This document shows, one piece after another, positions 1 through 10,717 of a stretch of 64,000 nt of DNA. The stretch is from Berberis thunbergii (taxonomy: Eukaryota > Streptophyta > Magnoliopsida > Ranunculales > Berberidaceae), in assembly GCA_003290165.1 (NCBI GenBank), contig QNQO01009202.1, positions 434,001 through 498,000 of the forward strand, read 5' to 3'. The notes under the pieces are model-generated. The model did no database searches, was not told where the DNA came from, and saw only the letters and a list, made by a program, of their open reading frames with translations. Numbering within the stretch: the first letter of the stretch is position 1; every line of letters starts with the position of its first letter. A program made the translations under genes and the position numbers.

Positions 1-580
1 TCCCCATGACCCGGTCCCGTGGGGGGAGGGATGGAGGCTGGGGTTGTGCCCATCACATCCAGATGTTAGTCCGCAACGGCTGGCGGCTAGCGAATGGCTG
101 CTGTCCTATCGGCTCACCCCGTACCTGTCTCCCGTGCGCCAGCCGTCAGGACCAGACAGAGAGAAAGGTGAGTGAAGGCCGGTCGATCTCGCGGCCGTGA
201 AGAGTCTGTAGGCAGATCTCCAGGCAGATCTCGCGGCGGCTGTAGGCTGATCTCGCGCTGTAGGCAGATCTCGCTGCTGTGAAGCCGATCGATCTCGCGG
301 CCTTGAAGCGTCCAAGCGGCGACCTTGAATCGTCCAAGCGGCGGTCGGATCTAGCGGCCTGGATTGGTGGCGGTCCTCAGAGCTCCGCTTTCGCCATCGT
401 TGCTCAATCCGTCACAGGCCGGTCGGTCTCGCGAAGCGACACCCAGGCGGCTGCCGGTTCTAGCGACCTGGATGGCGGCGGCTGTTGGTTCCCAACCCTA
501 GCAGAGCCCCTCGCGGCGGCTGTTGGTTCCCAACCCTAGCAGAGCCCCTCGCGGCGGCTGCGCTCTCCCGTATTTTTTAT
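1..580. repeat. GC-rich block of short direct repeats
   Basis: This stretch is much more GC-rich than the rest of the window and is made of short imperfect direct repeats. Around 210-300 the word GCAGATCTCGC recurs with variants. Around 300-350 a CGTCCAAGCGGCG word is repeated. From about 476 to 566 a unit of roughly 38 bp, containing GGTTCCCAACCCTAGCAGAG, occurs in tandem, two full copies plus a partial third. Short open frames cross it but none resembles a known protein. It may be the edge of a repeat or of a gene lying outside the window. Confidence 0.6.
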
Positions 581-703
581 AAAAATATAAAAGCAGGTCC
601 ACTGAAGCACTAAATAGAAAGACTTCCAAACCAACACCAACACCAACACCAAAATAGAAACATGTTTTCACTTTAAACGACCCATACTCAATCCTTTCGT
701 TCT

Positions 704-705
<2 letters not shown>

Positions 706-757
<52 letters not shown>

Positions 758-761
758 TTTT
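706..761. repeat. TA microsatellite followed by a T-tract
   Basis: A run of about 20 TA dinucleotides is followed directly by about 14 T. It lies immediately upstream of the start of the RPN1-like sequence at 787. Confidence 0.9.
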
Positions 762-905
762 TCTTGTTTTTCCATAGAAATCTAACATGGCGACCAACCA
801 AAAACTAAACATGAAGAAGAACAACAAGAAGGACGAGAAGAAAGAATACATTTTCGAAGAAGACTTAGCTCTAAAGCAACAACTAGAGCTATATGTTTGC
901 AAAAA

Positions 906-1094
906 GAGGAATTCTAAATGTCGAGGGAAAGGGCGAGGAAAGACACGTGGCGGGGTGGGGACCGTCCACCCCGCTCGAGATGCGCGCACCAAAAACGACG
1001 GCACGCATCTCGAGCGGGGTGGACGGTCCCCACCCCGCCACGTGTCTTTCCTCGCCCATTTCCTCGCCCTTTCCCTCGACATTTAGAATTTCTC
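906..1094. mobile_element. Mutator-like foldback MITE inside the RPN1 pseudogene
   Basis: This 189-bp element is almost entirely one long, nearly perfect inverted repeat with a short loop near 985-1003. Its ends read GAGGAATTCTAAATGTCGAG and, on the other strand, GAGAAATTCTAAATGTCGAG. The 9-bp direct repeat TTGCAAAAA at 897-905 and 1095-1103 is the expected length for a Mutator-type target duplication. The arms are very GC-rich compared with the host sequence. Related ends occur near 62218 and 63892, so it is a dispersed family. Confidence 0.85.
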
Positions 1095-1245
1095 TTGCAA
1101 AAACTGGCCCTGGAAAGCATGACACATGAGATCAGGATCACAACTAGTTGCATGACCTCCGTCCCGAAGCCATTGAAGTTTCTACGTCTCCATTATGGGG
1201 TGTTGAAAGCATACTATGAGACAGTGGGGGATAATTTGGAGTTGT

Positions 1246-1621
1246 GTCACGTTCCCAAAGAGAAATGAGGAGCAATCAGGGTTGAAGTGGACTAAAATTG
1301 GAGTTGAAAAAAGAGCGCCAGTTTCAAATTGAATTTTGAGGCAGGGACAAATTAGTAAAAGACTATAGAAGTAATTAGTTACAAATAAAAAGGCTCTTAG
1401 CCGAACACGTGTGTTAGCTTGTTATTGGGTTATTTGAAATTCAGTTAGCTGAGTTGTGTATAAAGGAGGGAAGCTGTAATGAAGAAAAGAAACAGAGAAG
1501 ATTGTAAATCAGGCTTTCTGTGTGAGAACACCAGAGAGAAGTTCCTTTTTAGTTCTTATAATCCAATTCTATCAATTGTTCTTCATCTCTTTTGTGTCTA
1601 TTTGAGAGTTACAGTCACGTT
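1246..1621. mobile_element. Unclassified ~360-bp insertion between RPN1 blocks
   Basis: The RPN1 homology stops near 1240 and resumes near 1626. The intervening sequence is bounded by the 8-bp direct repeat GTCACGTT (1246-1253 and 1614-1621). It has a TATA-like GTGTATAAAG near 1455 followed by purine-rich leader-like sequence, which recalls part of a small LTR. No clear TG/CA termini or terminal inverted repeats match the direct repeat, so the class is left open. A degenerate intron is unlikely because the edges lack GT and AG. Confidence 0.4.
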
Positions 1622-2629
1622 TGTGACAAGTTGAAGAAGTACCTTGCCGATGTGTTATCAGTCTTGGCTTTGACAATGGCTAGGGAAGGAGAGAGGGAGA
1701 GTTTGAAGTATAGGTTGGTGGGTTCAAAGGGAGATATTGGATTCTGGGGGCATGAGTATGTGAGGAATCTGGCTGGAGAGATTGCCGAGGAGTATGAGAA
1801 GGGGAGGGAGGATGAGGCTCCAGTGGAGGATTTGAAGGAACTAGTGAAGCAGATTGTTGGTTCTCACATGAAGCATAATGCAGAGCCTGAGGCTGTTGAT
1901 CTTGTTTTGGAGGTTGAAGAGGAGCTTGATTTGTTGCTGGAGCATGCTGATGCTACAACGTATAAGCGGACTTGTGCATATCCGACTAGTTCAGCGAGTT
2001 ATCTTGCTGGACCGGAGGATGTGCTGGTGCTGGATATGGCTTATAGTATTGATCTTAAGTTTGAAGAGTTTCCGAGTGCGCTGAGAATTGCGCTGTCTTT
2101 GGGTAATATGCAGTATGTGAGGCAGTTGTTTACTGCATGCAGTGATTCGGTGCAGAAGAAGCAGTTTTGCTACATGATTGCAAAACATGGGGTGGAGTTT
2201 ATGCTTGATAAGGGGATGGTTCTGAATGATGACGAGAGGGATGCAATGCAGGATATCATCAACAATGCTAAACTGAGTGAAGGGTATCTTAATCTTGCTC
2301 GTGATATGGAAGTCATGGAACCGAAGACACCGGAGGATATTTATAAGGTGCAATTGACTGATGGACGGGCAAGTGCTGGTAATAGTGTTGATTCGGCTAG
2401 ACAGAATTTGGCAGCTACCTTTGTTAATGCATTCTTTAATGCAGGTTTCGGTCAGGATAAATTGATGACTGCCCCTTCAGAAAGTTCAGGGAACTGGCTT
2501 TTTAGGAACAAGGATCATGGGACAGTTAGTGCTGCTGCAAGTCTTGGTATGATTTTGTCATGGGATCTCGATTCTGGACTTGCACAGATTGATAAGGAAT
2601 TCCATGTCAGTGACAACCATGTCGTTGCC

Positions 2630-4625
2630 TGTAACGACCCGGTCCACATGACACCATATTGTCCGTTTTGGGCTACCAACCGGCCTGCACGGCTTTAAAA
2701 TGCGTGTTGTCATGTAGAGCGACCTCGCACACTTAAAGCACATAACCATCCCGCACCCAGGCGATGTGGGACTATGATCCCCCTTGGTAGCTAGCCCAAC
2801 CCCTCTTGGGATCCACGGGCCTGTTGGGCCTATTGGGCTCCAACCCTCACCCTCACCCTCCCCTCAGGTCCGCCCACACAAGGGTCTCACAGTCCACCCC
2901 CCTTAAGGCCCAACGTCCTCGTTGGCCACACAGGCACAACGTCCACGTGGCCCGAGGGCCCACCTCCACGTGGCACACTTTCGGCTGGGTCAGGCTTTGA
3001 TACCAACTGTAACGACCCGGTCCACATGACACCATATTGTCCGCTTTGGGCTACCAACCGGCCCGCACGGCTTTAAAACGCGTGTTGTCATGTAGAGCGA
3101 CCTCGCACACTTAAAGCCAATGTTCTAAAAATCGGTCTAGGCGGCCGCCTAGGCGCTAGAAGGTGGAAAACCGCCCAGATTAATGGCTGGGCGGGCTGTC
3201 TGGGCGGCTGGGCGGGCTGGGCGGGTCTAGGCGGGTCTGGGCGGCCTAGGCGGGGTCTAGGCGGCCTAGGCGGACTCTAGGCGGTCTGGGCGATTTTTAT
3301 TTTTTTAATTTTTTTTAATTTTTTTAAAATTTTTAATATGGCTAATTGTGTTCTTATTTTATTTTATTTCCTACTTTTTAATAATAAACTATTTAATTAT
3401 TTTTTATTCAGTATATGTCTAAATGTAGCAAATGATGATTACTTAATGGAATTCTTGAATGATCTGTCGGTACCAATTTTACTAATGTAGATTTTATCAA
3501 ATATAACTGAGGTTATTTATGCAATTTGAAGAAAAATAAAAGAGTACACATTCAAATTTATATAAAGTACCCATCATGACCAACTTCAGTCATTTGAGTT
3601 TTAATAAATTTTGTTCACTATTGGTAATTTTTCATGTTTTTAAATTTTGCATATATATACTGGCATTAAATTGGATGTAATTGATAATGTATTATGCTTA
3701 ACTTTTGTAAATTATTAAAGTAATAATACAAAACCTAAGACCGCCTAGGTGCCGCCTAGGCGCCCGCCTAGGCACCCGCCTAGGCCCCTGGGCGCTAGGC
3801 ACCAGCTCGCCGCCCGCCCAGCGCCTAGCGATTTTTAGAACACTGCTTAAAGCACATCCCCCTCCCGCACCCAGGCGATATGGGACTATGATTCCCCTTG
3901 TAGCTCGCCCAACCCTTCTTGGCCTATTGGGCCTGTTGGGCCCTCTACCCTCACCTCAGGTCCGCCCACTTAGGGTCTCACAATGATACCAACTGTAACG
4001 ACCCGGTCCACATGACACCATATTGTCCGCTTTGGGCTACCAACCGGCCCGCACGGCTTTAAAACGCGTGTTGTCATGTAGAGCGACCTCGCACACTTAA
4101 AGCACATCCCCCTCCGCACCAGGCGATATGGGACTATGATTCCCCTTGTAGCTCGTCCAACCTTTCTTGGCCTATTGGGCCTGTTGGGCCTGTTGGGCCC
4201 TCTACCCTCACCCTCACCCTCACCTCAGGTCCGCCCACTTAGGGTCTCACAATCCACCCCCCTTAAGGCCCAACGTCCTCGTTGGCCACACAGGCACAAC
4301 GTCCACGTCGCCAGAGGGCCCACCAACACTGTGGCATACTTCCGGCTGGGTCAGGCTCTGATACCAACTGTAACGACCCGGTCCACATGACACCATATTG
4401 TCCGCTTTGGGCTACCAACCGGCCCGCACGGCTTTAAAACGCGTGTTGTCATGTAGAGCGACCTCGCACACTTAAAGCACATCCCCCTCCCGCACCCAGG
4501 CGATATGGGACTATGATTCCCCTTGTAGCTCGTCCAACCCTTCTTGGCCTATTGGGCCTGTTGGGCCCTCTACCCTCACCCTCACCCTCACCCTCACCTC
4601 AGGTCCGCCCACTTAGGGTCTCACA
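2630..4625 (-). mobile_element. Tandem TRIM retrotransposon array (four LTRs, three internal domains)
   Basis: Four LTR-like units begin with TGTAACGACCCGGTCCACAT and end GGTCTCACA: 2630-2891, 3008-3982 (enlarged by a nested hAT), 3994-4251 and 4369-4625. They are separated by internal domains of about 116 bp (2892-3007, 4252-4368) and one remnant of 11 bp (3983-3993). Read on the minus strand, each internal domain starts just after an LTR with TGGTATCAGAGC or a variant, the initiator-tRNA-Met primer-binding motif, and ends with the purine tract CCTTAAGGGGGGTGG. There is no coding capacity, as in TRIM elements. The array is flanked by the 5-bp duplication TTGCC (2625-2629, 4626-4630), and removing it restores the RPN1 frame across the junction. 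Confidence 0.9.
3118..3845. mobile_element. Non-autonomous hAT element nested in TRIM LTR 2
   Basis: The ends are inverted copies of CARTGTTCTAAAAATCG followed by CTAGGCG-rich subterminal repeats. The perfect 8-bp target duplication CTTAAAGC lies at 3110-3117 and 3846-3853. The interior is AT-rich and non-coding. The end sequence resembles a widespread plant hAT MITE type. Its insertion into an LTR copy dates it after the TRIM. Confidence 0.9.
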
Positions 4626-5942
4626 TTGCCGGTGGGCTATTAGGAGTTGGGATTGTATGCTGCAAGATTAAGAATGAACGTGATCCTACATTGGCACTTC
4701 TAGCTGATTATGTAGATAAAGAAGACCCAACTATTTGAATTGGGGCAATAATGGGGTTGGGATTGGCGTAAGCAAGTTGGGAGTATGTTAACTCCAATTC
4801 TAAGAGATTCCGAGCACCACTGGATGTGATTGCATTTACTGCAATTTCATTGGGTGTGGTCTATGTTGGTTCTTGCAATGAAGAGATTACCCAAGCAATA
4901 ATCATTTCACTGATGGAACTAAGCGAGACTCAATTGGATGACCCCCTCACTCGGCTTCTTCCTCTAGGCCTTGATCTACTTTACCTCGGGAAGCAAGAAA
5001 GCGTTGAAGCTACTGCTGCAGTTTCAAAGACTTTTGATGAAAGATCAGAGAATATTGTGATATGACCCTTATGTCTTGTGCCTATGCTGGAACTGGAAAC
5101 GTACTTATAGTTCAGAATCTTTTAGGCCATTGAGCACAACACCTAGAGAAGGGCGCAACTCATCAGGGATCTGCTGTCCTTGGGATTGCTATGGTAGCAA
5201 TGGCTGAGGAGCTAGGTTTTGATATGGCAATTCGATCATTACAGCATCTATTGCAGTATGGAGAGCAAAACATTCGTCAGGCAGTTCCCTTGGCTCTTGG
5301 ATTACTCTGCATATCCAATCCAAAGACCAATGTTATGGATACTTTGAGCAGACTGAGTCATGATACTGATTCGGAAGTGGCAATGGCAGCTATAATCTCC
5401 CTGGGTTTTATAGGTGCTGACACAAACAATGCCCGAGTTGCTGGGATGCTTCGCAACCTGTCCAGCTACTACTATAAAGAAGCTAACCTTATCTTTTGTG
5501 TTAGGATTGCTCAAGGTTTATTGCACTTGGGAAAAGGGTTTCTAACTCTTTCTCCTTATTCAGAGTGATTGCTACTTTCACCGACAGCTCTTGCTGGAAT
5601 TATAACCTTACTGCATGCCTGTCTCGATATGAAATCTATCATTCTGGGCAAATATCATTATGCCCTGTATTTCCTTGTTTTGGCAATGCAGCCTAGGATG
5701 TTGACGACTGTGGACGAGGATCTAAAAGCTTTATCCGTGCCTGTCAGAGTGGGGCAAACTGTTGATGTCGTTGGCCAGGCTGGTCTACCGAAGAGTATTA
5801 CTGGATTCAAAACACACTCAACCCCAGTTCTCTTGGCAGCAGGAGAAAGAGCAGAGTTGGCTACTGAGAAATACATACCAGTCTCACCAATTCTGAAGGG
5901 TTTGTTATCTTGAGAAAGAACCTAGAATACTATGAAGACTAG

Positions 5943-6336
5943 GTCGATTATTGTTTGTTTAGTCGAGGGATGTATTAGACAGAATTTTCTGAATAGCATT
6001 ACATCAATTTATTTGTTCTACAGTGTCTTTCACGAATATTAATATATATTATCATTTTACACATCAATTTATCATTACGCACAATATTTTGTTCTACAGT
6101 GATTTTACACATCAATTTATCATTGCGCACAATATTTTAATATTACGCACTATAGAACAATATATTAATATTGGACAAATTATCATTATTAATATATATT
6201 GGACTAAATTTATTTGTTCTATAGATGCTGTAATTATCATTATTAATATATATTGGACAAATTATCATTAATATATTAAGTGGACTAATATTTTGGTGGC
6301 ACATAAAACCACTTAAGTCAAAACTTAGTCCAATAT
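5943..6336. repeat. AT-rich region with short degenerate repeats
   Basis: Downstream of the RPN1 pseudogene, phrases such as CACATCAATTTATCATTRCGCAC and TTATTAATATATATTGGAC recur several times in direct and inverted order between 6055 and 6300. No gene is seen. Confidence 0.5.
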
Positions 6337-7606
6337 GAGTGTTTTTTTTGGAAGATTGTGTGAACAAGCTTCATTTCATTATTCCAAATAGAGCAAGTTG
6401 TGCGTCTCTCCCACCAAAATATTAGCATGATAACAACCTAAACTTCATCAATGGAACGTCATAGTATGAAGACTTAAATCTCGCAAAAAATAAGGAGGGT
6501 TGTGGAAGAGAAATCGAGATCACGATGAAATAAAACTACGAATGAAAACCTACAGTCTGTTTTTGTTGTTATTCTATCAAACTTGCATTCGGAGTTTAAA
6601 GAATGTGGAGTCAAACTTTGGAAGTGAAAAGAGATAGCTTGGCAACTTGTATTAAAAGGGGGAAATGAAAATGTAACCAGTTGACTAGGTTTTGGCCTTG
6701 TTGTTGTGTTTGTGACTTAAAAAAATTGGGGGATATGATAAAAAAAGGTTGGTGGTAATATATGCTCCCTTAGTCCAAATGGCAGTTGCTGGCTTTTCAA
6801 GGTTCATCAAAGGCTTTAGACATCTTCTTTGGGAGTGGTTGTGTAATGGGCTGAGTCAGACTACATTGCATTTTTTTAGCTTTTTAGGATACCATATTCG
6901 TCTTCAGATGAGTGGCTTCCTTTTACAGGAATTCCAGTGGTAGCTTCTCACTATTCTTGGTGCTAATCTAAATTTTTTTGAATGGGATAAAGGATTTGTC
7001 GATGAATCTTGTTTTCTAATGGCATCAAACATGGTTAGTTCACATTTTAAGATGAGTATTTCACATTTAAATATCGAGTTCAAATGTGAAAATGCTCATT
7101 GCAGATGCAAAATCCTGAAATTAATTAAGTAATTTGCGCTATGAAAGTATGAATCACTGATATCTTTTTTTTGATACAAGATATCTTTGCACTAAAGGTC
7201 CTACTATGAGTGTTTTTTTTATGGAAGATTGCGTGAGCAAGTTTCATTGCATTATTCCAAAGAGAGCAAGTCGTGCATCTCTCCCACCAAAATATTAGCA
7301 TGATAACAACCTAAACTTCATCAATGGAACGTAATAGTATGAAGAATTAAATCTCGCAAAAATAAGGACGTTGTGGAAGAGAGATCGAGATCACAATGAA
7401 ATAAAACTAAGAATGAAAACCTACCGTCTCTTGTTGTTGTTGGTCTATCGAACTTGCATTCAGAGTTTAAAGAACGTGGAATCGAACTTTGGAGTTTAAA
7501 AAAAAAAAAAAAAGGTGAAAGTTGAATGAAATAGAGAGCGTGACAACTTGTGTTAAAAGGAAGAAAAAAAAATGTAAATCTAACAAGTTGTTGACTAAGT
7601 TTTGAC

Positions 7607-9588
7607 CAGGCACGGAGCCACGCCCCCACTGACTTTTGAGAGAATTTTTTTTATACATATCCCCAAATCTAGGTTGCAGGTTCTCCTCCTTTTTCTATGC
7701 TGAAAAGTTTTTAACTTTTTCTTCACTTCACCTTTTTATATGCTGAAAATCTCCCTTTTTTCTTCACCTTTTCACCTTTTTCATTCGTATTCAATACTCT
7801 AGAAATGAAAGACTAAAACCCAAGTTGCAGGTTGCACTTATAGGCTTATAGCCTTACTGTGAGAGTGAGGTCCATACAAATACAATGCTTCAAAACCCCC
7901 ACACCCTTTGATTCTCCTTCCCTTGTCTGACGATTTCAGATTGAGGGTTTCATCAATCCATCAGAGCACAATCTGTAATCTTGGTAAGTTTCAACCCCAT
8001 TCATTGTTGTCACTCTCTGATTGCTCTTTCAAGGGTGCTTCTTCAATCTGATTGTTTTGTTGATTTTTTTATGTCTGGGGTTTTAGCTTTTGATGAACTG
8101 ATGAGATTTCTGTGTCTGGATATTGTTGATTGTGGTTGTATAATTTTATAGATAGATTAGGAGATAATCACCAAATCTCCTTCTCGTTATATGTTTTTCT
8201 TTTCTTTTCTTTTCATTGTTTATATATATAAACTAGTAAATGGTTGGTGGGCAAAATTGTTGTTGTTTAACTGCAATACTTGAAAGTGGAGTTGAATGAA
8301 ATGTAGCAAGTCATACAATAATTTTTACATTCTGTAATTAAGCAAAAGTGAAACAGAGAAAAGAAAAGCTTTAAAAAAAAACCCATTGGAGGAGAGGAAT
8401 GAATAAAGCTTAAAAGCAACAAGAGGGAAGGAATTGAGGACCCACCGCAAGTTGTATTGATGAAATTGGCCTCTTTGGATGAATGGGCACCTTGTAAAAT
8501 GCATCTTCTCTTGATTTTAATGTTTGGGTAGGGTTTATTTTAGTGTTGCATGGACGAAATTGGCTTTTTTTGGATGAATGGGTATCTTGTAAAAGGCATA
8601 TTCTGTTGTCTGTTGATTTTAGTGTTTGGGTAGGGTTTATTTTAGTGTTGCATAGTTGGCATTGGCTTGTCTGGATGAATAGATATCTTTTAAAAAGCAT
8701 CTTCTGTTGATTTTGTATGAAAGATTGAAAGTGATTTGATCTTGTTTGGGTTGTTTGTTTTTGTAATTAGAAGTCTGAGTTTTGATTCAAAGTTTTGGTT
8801 TTGCTTTGATTTCAACAGAGTCATTACTAAGCATCTTCTTGATACAGTATTTTCTTAGAACATCCAACCAAATGCATAAAGAAGAATATAAAGAAAGGTG
8901 TGAAAAACATCTAAGCATTGTAGGGTCATTACTAAACTTAATTTTCATTGTATTATGTCCTCAAAAGCTATAGGCTCTCCTTAGTAGGGTAGACATATGG
9001 GGCTAACTAGCATGTGTTTTGCCATAGCACATGCTTTTGATGTCAACCTAAGACTCTAAATATCATCAACTGGAACAATTATACAGCACAGCGGCAATGT
9101 TAGGTGTGGTGTGTCAACCTCTTTCTTGGTGTATCAATTAATGTATGTTCCATTCCTATATCATGAACTATATTTACTCTCTTAATCTATTTAGTTTGTA
9201 TATTAGTTGTCTATTTAGCTAATAGGTGTTGTTACAACCTTTGTCATATGTGCCTTGAATTTAGTTTTCTTCCTTTTCTCATTGAACTGCTTGTGTGTCA
9301 ATTGCAGCTTTGAAAATCTTCAATTTTGGGCGTTTTATTATTGGTGGCGATACTTCTATTGGGGTGCTTCATTAATAGAGGTATATTGATTTGTTATTTT
9401 GGAAATATGTATGATTTATTACATGGTTTATTACATGAAAATATGGTTTTAGTTTATTCATTTAAAGTTTTAGAATATATAAATATGTTAAAGTAACTAA
9501 TTTTTGTATTATATGTATCATATCTAATTATGCCATCACTCCGCCCCCCCCCCCCCCCCCCCTCAACAAAATCCTGGCTCCGTCACTG
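7607..9588. mobile_element. 2-kb non-autonomous hAT element
   Basis: The ends are CAGGCACGGAGCCA and, inverted, CAGTGACGGAGCCA, a common plant hAT-type terminus. They are bounded by the perfect 8-bp duplication GTTTTGAC at 7599-7606 and 9589-9596. Unit 1 of the surrounding duplication provides the empty site (near 6690), which confirms the boundaries. The interior has no transposase. It holds about three copies of a ~95-bp tandem repeat at 8455-8715 and a run of about 20 C near the right end (9543-9562). Confidence 0.9.
8455..8715. repeat. ~95-bp tandem repeat within the hAT element
   Basis: The phrases GGATGAATGGGCACCTTGTA and TTTGGGTAGGGTTTATTTTA recur with a period of about 95 bp, two full copies and a degenerate third. 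Confidence 0.8.
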
Positions 9589-10078
9589 GTTTTGACCTTG
9601 TGGTTATACAGCGGATATGATAAAATTAAAAATAAAAAAAGGTCGGTGATAATACATGCTCCCCTGGTCCAAATGGTAGTAGTTGGCCTTTCAAGGTTCA
9701 TCAAAGGCTTCATACATCTTCTTTGGGAGTGGTTGTGTAATGGGCTGACTACATTGCATTTTTTCAACCTTTTAGGATACCATATTCGTCTCATGAGTAG
9801 CTTCTTAGTATTCTTGGAGCTAATCTAAAAAAAAAAAATTAATGGGATAAAGGAGTTGATTTCTAATGGCATCAAACAAGTTCAATTCACATTATAAGAC
9901 GAGTATTTCACATTTAAACTGCAGATGTGAAAATCCTCAATGCAGATTGCAAAATACTGAAATTAATAACCAATGTTCGCTTTGGAAGTATGAATCACTG
10001 ATTTCTTTTTTTCATGAATTCTATTGTGCTTGGGGGAGCAATGTTCGATACAAGATATCTTTGCACTAAAGTTCTACA

Positions 10079-10717
10079 TTAACTTCAATGTGGTGGCACA
10101 TAAAACCACACTTAACTAACCATTTTACTGAATGAGAAGGCCCCAACAACAACTAAAGCTGATATGTTCATTCTTGATTGGTATCAAAAAGCCTTTTTGA
10201 ATTTTTGATTTACACAAGAAACTCAATTGGATAAACACAAAAAACCGCTTACCCATCAACATGATAGAGACCATATTTTTCTAATCCTACTAATTCTTTA
10301 AAGAATTATCAAATTTTCAGACCTTCCATTCCACATTTTCATCACACTGATCAGCAACCTGGCCAAGGGATCTTTACCTAAAGATCACTAACAAAAAATA
10401 TTCTTGTCAGCAACGAAGCATCTGATAAGTGCGCAATCAGCCACGCAAAAGGTACAAAGTACCCACCTTTAAACCAAACACGCACAACCTGTATATTGCA
10501 GAATCTTGGATGGTATTGCTCCAAAACATACAACTGTTTTGAACAAATTATGCGAAAACCAAGCAGTCAGCCCAACAGTAGTTATTTTATCTTTGATGTG
10601 CAACCTACCCCAGAGACCTGTCTTGTTAACAAGGAGTTGTTGCTAGTGTAATTTTCGACAAACTCTCTTTTATGTATAGGAACAGCAGCCACAAACCACA
10701 AGAACAGATTCAGAGAG
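10079..10717. other. Non-coding; probable 3' UTR and downstream flank of the PTM-like gene
   Basis: There is no supported open frame on either strand. The part adjoining the stop codon at 10718 is the likely 3' untranslated region of the minus-strand PTM-like gene. Confidence 0.4.

Larger units (their letters stand above)
787..5942 (+). pseudogene. RPN1: 26S proteasome subunit RPN1 (PSMD2-like) pseudogene, split by insertions
   Basis: RPN1 is the large base subunit of the 26S proteasome regulatory particle, which docks ubiquitin receptors and shuttles. Homologous blocks run in order: N-terminus 787-896 (EEDLALKQQLELYV), 1096-1240 (LQKLALESM, SVPKPLKFLR), 1626-2629 (LADVLSVLALTM, GHEYVRNLAGEIAEEY), 4626-5942 ([43 protein letters not shown]). 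No introns are seen within the homologous blocks. Breaks: about nine residues are missing after LELYV; TGA at 4736 and 5566 replaces expected CGA Arg codons; further stops or frameshifts lie near 4770, 5063 and 5130; a 1-nt shift near 5905 precedes the normal C-terminal residues. The gaps are the foldback at 906-1094, an insertion near 1251-1613 and the TRIM array at 2630-4625. A retrocopy is possible, but no poly-A tail or flanking repeat was found. Confidence 0.92.
6337..10078. repeat. Tandem duplication of an ~870-bp unit
   Basis: Unit 1 is 6337-7205. Unit 2 is 7206-10078 and has the same order of landmarks (ATGAGTGTTTTTTTT, CTCCCACCAAAATATTAG, TGATAACAACCTAAACTTCA, CTTTGGGAGTGGTTGTGTAA, GATATCTTTGCACTAAAG), but is split by the hAT element at 7607-9588. 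Without the insertion unit 2 is about 880 bp. The copies have many substitutions. No protein-like reading frame is conserved between them, and their origin is unknown. Confidence 0.75.

Noticed and set aside
702..1153. Six overlapping open frames on both strands around the foldback, up to 126 residues
   Set aside because: They arise because the foldback is a near-perfect palindrome, so each strand reads almost the same. Only the N-terminal RPN1 piece in 787-896 is real homology.
2806..4738. Several 60-84-residue frames with WACWAC or PHPHPH repeats
   Set aside because: They are repeated translations of the TRIM LTR and internal domain, recurring with each tandem copy.
9541..9562. A poly-C run as a possible assembly gap or vector join
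   Set aside because: It lies inside the hAT element next to its right TIR, where related family members also have a C/G-rich run. No vector-like sequence is adjacent.
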